The notes beneath the pieces were generated by a model, which was not told the origin of the DNA, did no database searches, and saw nothing but the letters and a program-made list of their open reading frames with translations. A stretch of 64,000 nt of DNA, taken from contig LR746274.1 of the NCBI GenBank assembly GCA_902729315.2, positions 4,491,037-4,555,036 on the forward strand, in the 5' to 3' direction. The translations under genes and the position numbers were made by a program. This document shows, piece after piece, positions 61,134 to 64,000 of the stretch. How positions within the stretch are numbered: the stretch's first letter is position 1; the number at the start of each line of letters is the position of its first letter. The stretch is from Spirodela intermedia (Eukaryota > Streptophyta > Magnoliopsida > Alismatales > Araceae).

Positions 61134-62109
61134 GACTGCACAACATTTATTTTATTTTAAAAAATGGAAGATAATCCCTGCCGACTTTACAGCAATCTCC
61201 TGACTATGAAACAATATCCCTCCAAATCACAAAAAAGAGGGTATTTATTGTAGGGAAAACTGCGGAGAAGTCTTGTTCACCACACCAGAGTTAACACCAT
61301 CCACGAGTTAAAATTTTATGCCTCTTATGTTAGGCCCAAATCATGTAATCTAACGTAGCATACATACTCTAGGGCTCTGTTGCATGGCGAAGTGAAAAGA
61401 GTTGGTCAAATTGAGTAAGAAGCGGCTTTCACCACCTTATATTTTCCCAAAGTAGGATTAAAAAAAAGTTTTTCTTTAGTGTAGTTCAAACTGCTTGTGT
61501 TGGATAAGCGGCATTTACAATTTTGCGGTCTGAACCAAATTTAAAACTGTAGTAGTAAATCTTTAGCTCTCTCATTCTTACATTCTTATTGGGAGATTTA
61601 AGAGAAAAACCCTTCAAGAACCGCCTTTTCCTGCTGTAAGAGATAGCGCAGTAAAACGCCCAGCATGGCTGCAGCTGGAGTGTATGGCCTTGATCAAGTG
61701 GAGGCTAACAAACAACAGCTGGAGCGTGTGGGCTGGATCCAGTGGAGAAAACGATGGTCAAAGAGCTGTTTGACGGCGAAAGGACGCTTTTTGTAGTTAA
61801 GACAAAAATGCGTCAGCATGACGTAAGCTATCTTCCCGGCGTCGGTAAGGCGCGTCTCCCGAACATGACGTAACTAGATGCATTCTTATCTTCCATATGT
61901 CCCCTACCGTTGTAGGCTTATAAATGATAAGAGAGAGAAAAAGCGTACGCAAGAGGATAGAGGGAAAAAAAAAATAATAGAGACAGACAGACAGCGAGAA
62001 AGAGAGATTGAGATTGAGAGCGAGAGGAGAGAGAGGATAAAGCCATGAGTTATCCAGGGCACTGGGGAAAGAATTTATTCACGGTTGTAGATAATACATA
62101 CCTATTTAG
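61134..62109. other. Intergenic, nothing recognised
   Basis: No coding similarity. A purine-rich tract lies at about 61928-62040. Confidence 0.4.
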
Positions 62110-62860
62110 ATAGTAAATTATGATGTCGCATCAACGGTGGCCCCGACTAGTTAATTTTCCCGCCTCATCCGCAGAAGGTTTCCGGACCAACCAGGACACA
62201 TTGATCACCTACGTGGACCAGCCGGAGTCGTTGTCAGCCGGGAGGACCCACATCCGACATCCCCCCGCCGCCGCCGCCGAAGGCGTCGCTTGAAGATCGG
62301 GACCGCCGGGAGTGTCCCATCACGCCGCCCCCCGTTGCCGGATCAACACGCGGGAAAGTTCTGGCGCAAGGCGTGGTATCAGGAATGCGTTGAATGCAAG
62401 GGAATGTACCTGAAGACAAGGTAGGTTCCCCCAGAATTTGTGTGGACTGCGCGTCGTGGGGCCTATATTTTGGTGAGACCTAATATGGACTATGACCCCG
62501 CCACAGGGGCCCACGGGCTGTTTAGCGTAGAATTATTTGCGATCGTATTGATTGCATCAAAGATCACCATCTCGCACTAGCGGGGGGGTGGGGGAGAACT
62601 TTTGAGGACATGGTTAGCTTGTCAAGGTTGATGATGTGAAATCCGGGTCCCAATCATGCTTAAAATGAGACGAGGAGGGTTTGGAGTTTAGTCCTCCCCC
62701 CTAGATGGCTGAGCACTTAGTATAAATTCTATAAAATTCCTTTAAATCGTTGACAATTCTGATGAGACATGCCAAAGTGAGGGCTTATTAGATCGGCCAT
62801 GTCTGAAATGTATATACTCTCCAATCCAACCTTGGGTTTCCTTTCCCTAAGATGACGCAG
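62110..62860 (+). mobile_element. GC-rich element with primer-site core, copy 3
   Basis: Third, shortest copy: 'agatagtaaattatgatgt' at the left, about 260 GC-rich bases including (CCG)n, TGGTATCAG at 62374-62382 followed by 'gaatgcg' as in copy 1, then 'gggggtgggggagaac', 'gaggacatggttagc' and 'gggtcccaatcatgc', and an end near 'ccaaccttggg'. No coding region. Confidence 0.45.
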
Positions 62861-64000
62861 GATTTTTAAAATTCTCCTTAGTTCCTATTTTCTGCTCGAT
62901 TATTTCCACACGTATACATATAAAGATTGATAGATAAGTGGAGAGAGAGAGGGGATAAGGATTTTTAAATTACAAAGAAAACATATTGTACGGGTTTTAC
63001 AGTATTTTTATTTTGATACTTGGAAATTGGGATTTTTTCTACTGACACGCATAGAATTTTATAGATGGTTGTTAGAGGGGCGTAGGCTTGTAAACAAAAG
63101 AAGGATTTGTGGACGCGTGGCAAGAATTGGGCCAAAGAATGAGCTCCTTTATGGATTAACCCCAGAATTAGTTAATGTCCTCGGTCGTCCAAGGACAGAT
63201 TCGCAAAAGTCTTAGGTCGACCTTCGTGTAGTCCGATGTGCCGACCGACTTCCACCATTTCCGCAAATCGGGCCCCACCGAGATCTAGACAGTCCGGTCG
63301 TCGCTATAACTCCCGGTGTCAGACCCCTTTTTACTCCCCAGCCGGCCTTCTCTCGCCACAAAAGGCCACCCCACCACCCAATGCCGCAGTACATCTCTCT
63401 CTCTGAACAAGGTTCTACCCGATGGCCTATCTCTGTGTCTTTTTATCGCCGAGGGAGCCATTCAGGACAGAGGGCTCATGCCGCTAGACATCACTCTCCG
63501 AGGTATTCGTTGAAGAAAAGCCAGAAGCCTGCCACACGCGGGGTTGAGCAGAGGGCCCCACTGAGAAGGAGGCCTCCTCCGCCCCCCCCCCCGGCCCCCC
63601 CCTACCTGGGGAGTGTAGTCCGTCCACACGCCCCTCCAGTGGCTACTACTCGCTAAGAAAGCGTTGGGACCCTCTCGGGCTCGCAGGAGCCTTTCATCCC
63701 CACTCTGCATTAATGATGAAAATAGCCCCCTTATTTCCCAACTCTCATGGAGAGCTAAGAGAGGCGCTGGGACGTTGTTATAGCATACTGTGCCATGAGA
63801 ACTCGCGCAGATTAGCACAGAAAAGGAAAGAACGCCGACGCATACGGCGATAAGCCTCAACACTCTCGCGGGGAGAGATTGGCTCGGTGCCCCTCTGGTC
63901 TCGTGCGTTAGGGTTTGAGAAGAATGATCACCTCAGATCTCATCGGAGGGTAATTCGTGATCATGTCGTGGATATGACATCATCATTCAACTGATGATGC
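62861..64000. other. Right edge of window, no gene recognised
   Basis: GC rises after about 63150. Open frames on both strands at 63316-63863 overlap one another, include a C-rich tract (63579-63602) and show no domain. The sequence could be the start of something that lies beyond the window. Confidence 0.35.

Noticed and set aside
1-64000. Search for tRNA and rRNA genes
   Set aside because: No B-box (GGTTCGAATC type) with a matching cloverleaf and no rRNA sequence was recognised by eye. This does not replace a tRNA scan.

Overview
This is nuclear DNA from a flowering plant. The evidence is spliced genes with plant-only families (an R2R3-MYB of the MYB98/MYB118 type, a WAVE-DAMPENED2-like TPX2 protein, a CXE11/16-type carboxylesterase relic), a Ty1/copia retrotransposon primed by initiator tRNA-Met, AT-rich intergenic DNA and many CT/GA microsatellites. 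The GC-rich exons and the ARM-repeat family hint at a monocot or an early-diverging angiosperm, but I cannot name the species. Coding density is low: two genes look intact, and everything else with coding similarity is broken.

Layout. 1-9.8 kb is AT-rich: a foldback repeat at the left edge, a possible box C/D snoRNA, relics of a Ty3/gypsy element on the minus strand, and an ~0.9 kb sequence present twice (1439-2311 and 8907-9814). From 9.8 to 10.9 kb lies a purine-rich minisatellite, directly upstream of the MYB gene (11212-12872, three exons, plus). The MYB gene converges on the WDL gene (16810-13431, about seven exons, minus, with one apparent GC-AG intron). A frameshifted ARM-repeat gene (18575-20579) follows. 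Next comes a full-length copia element (20735-25764) with 284-bp LTRs, a TCCTT target duplication and a polyprotein broken by several stops and a frameshift.

From 26 to 64 kb I find no intact gene. The region holds two related carboxylesterase pseudogene fragments (28.4-28.9 kb; 39.3-41.5 kb, the second split by a 1.75-kb insertion), a copia gag relic (37.9-38.3 kb), local and dispersed duplications, a CG-dense patch next to the second esterase fragment, a 1-kb CT satellite (52.1-53.2 kb), and three copies (50.7, 58.1 and 62.1 kb) of a GC-rich element that carries TGGTATCAG, the core of a plant retrotransposon primer binding site.

The genes do not form a pathway. The MYB regulator and the microtubule-associated WDL protein are simply convergent neighbours. 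No cluster resembling a defence system, CRISPR array or biosynthetic operon is present. All family assignments come from reading motifs by eye; no alignment or search was run.
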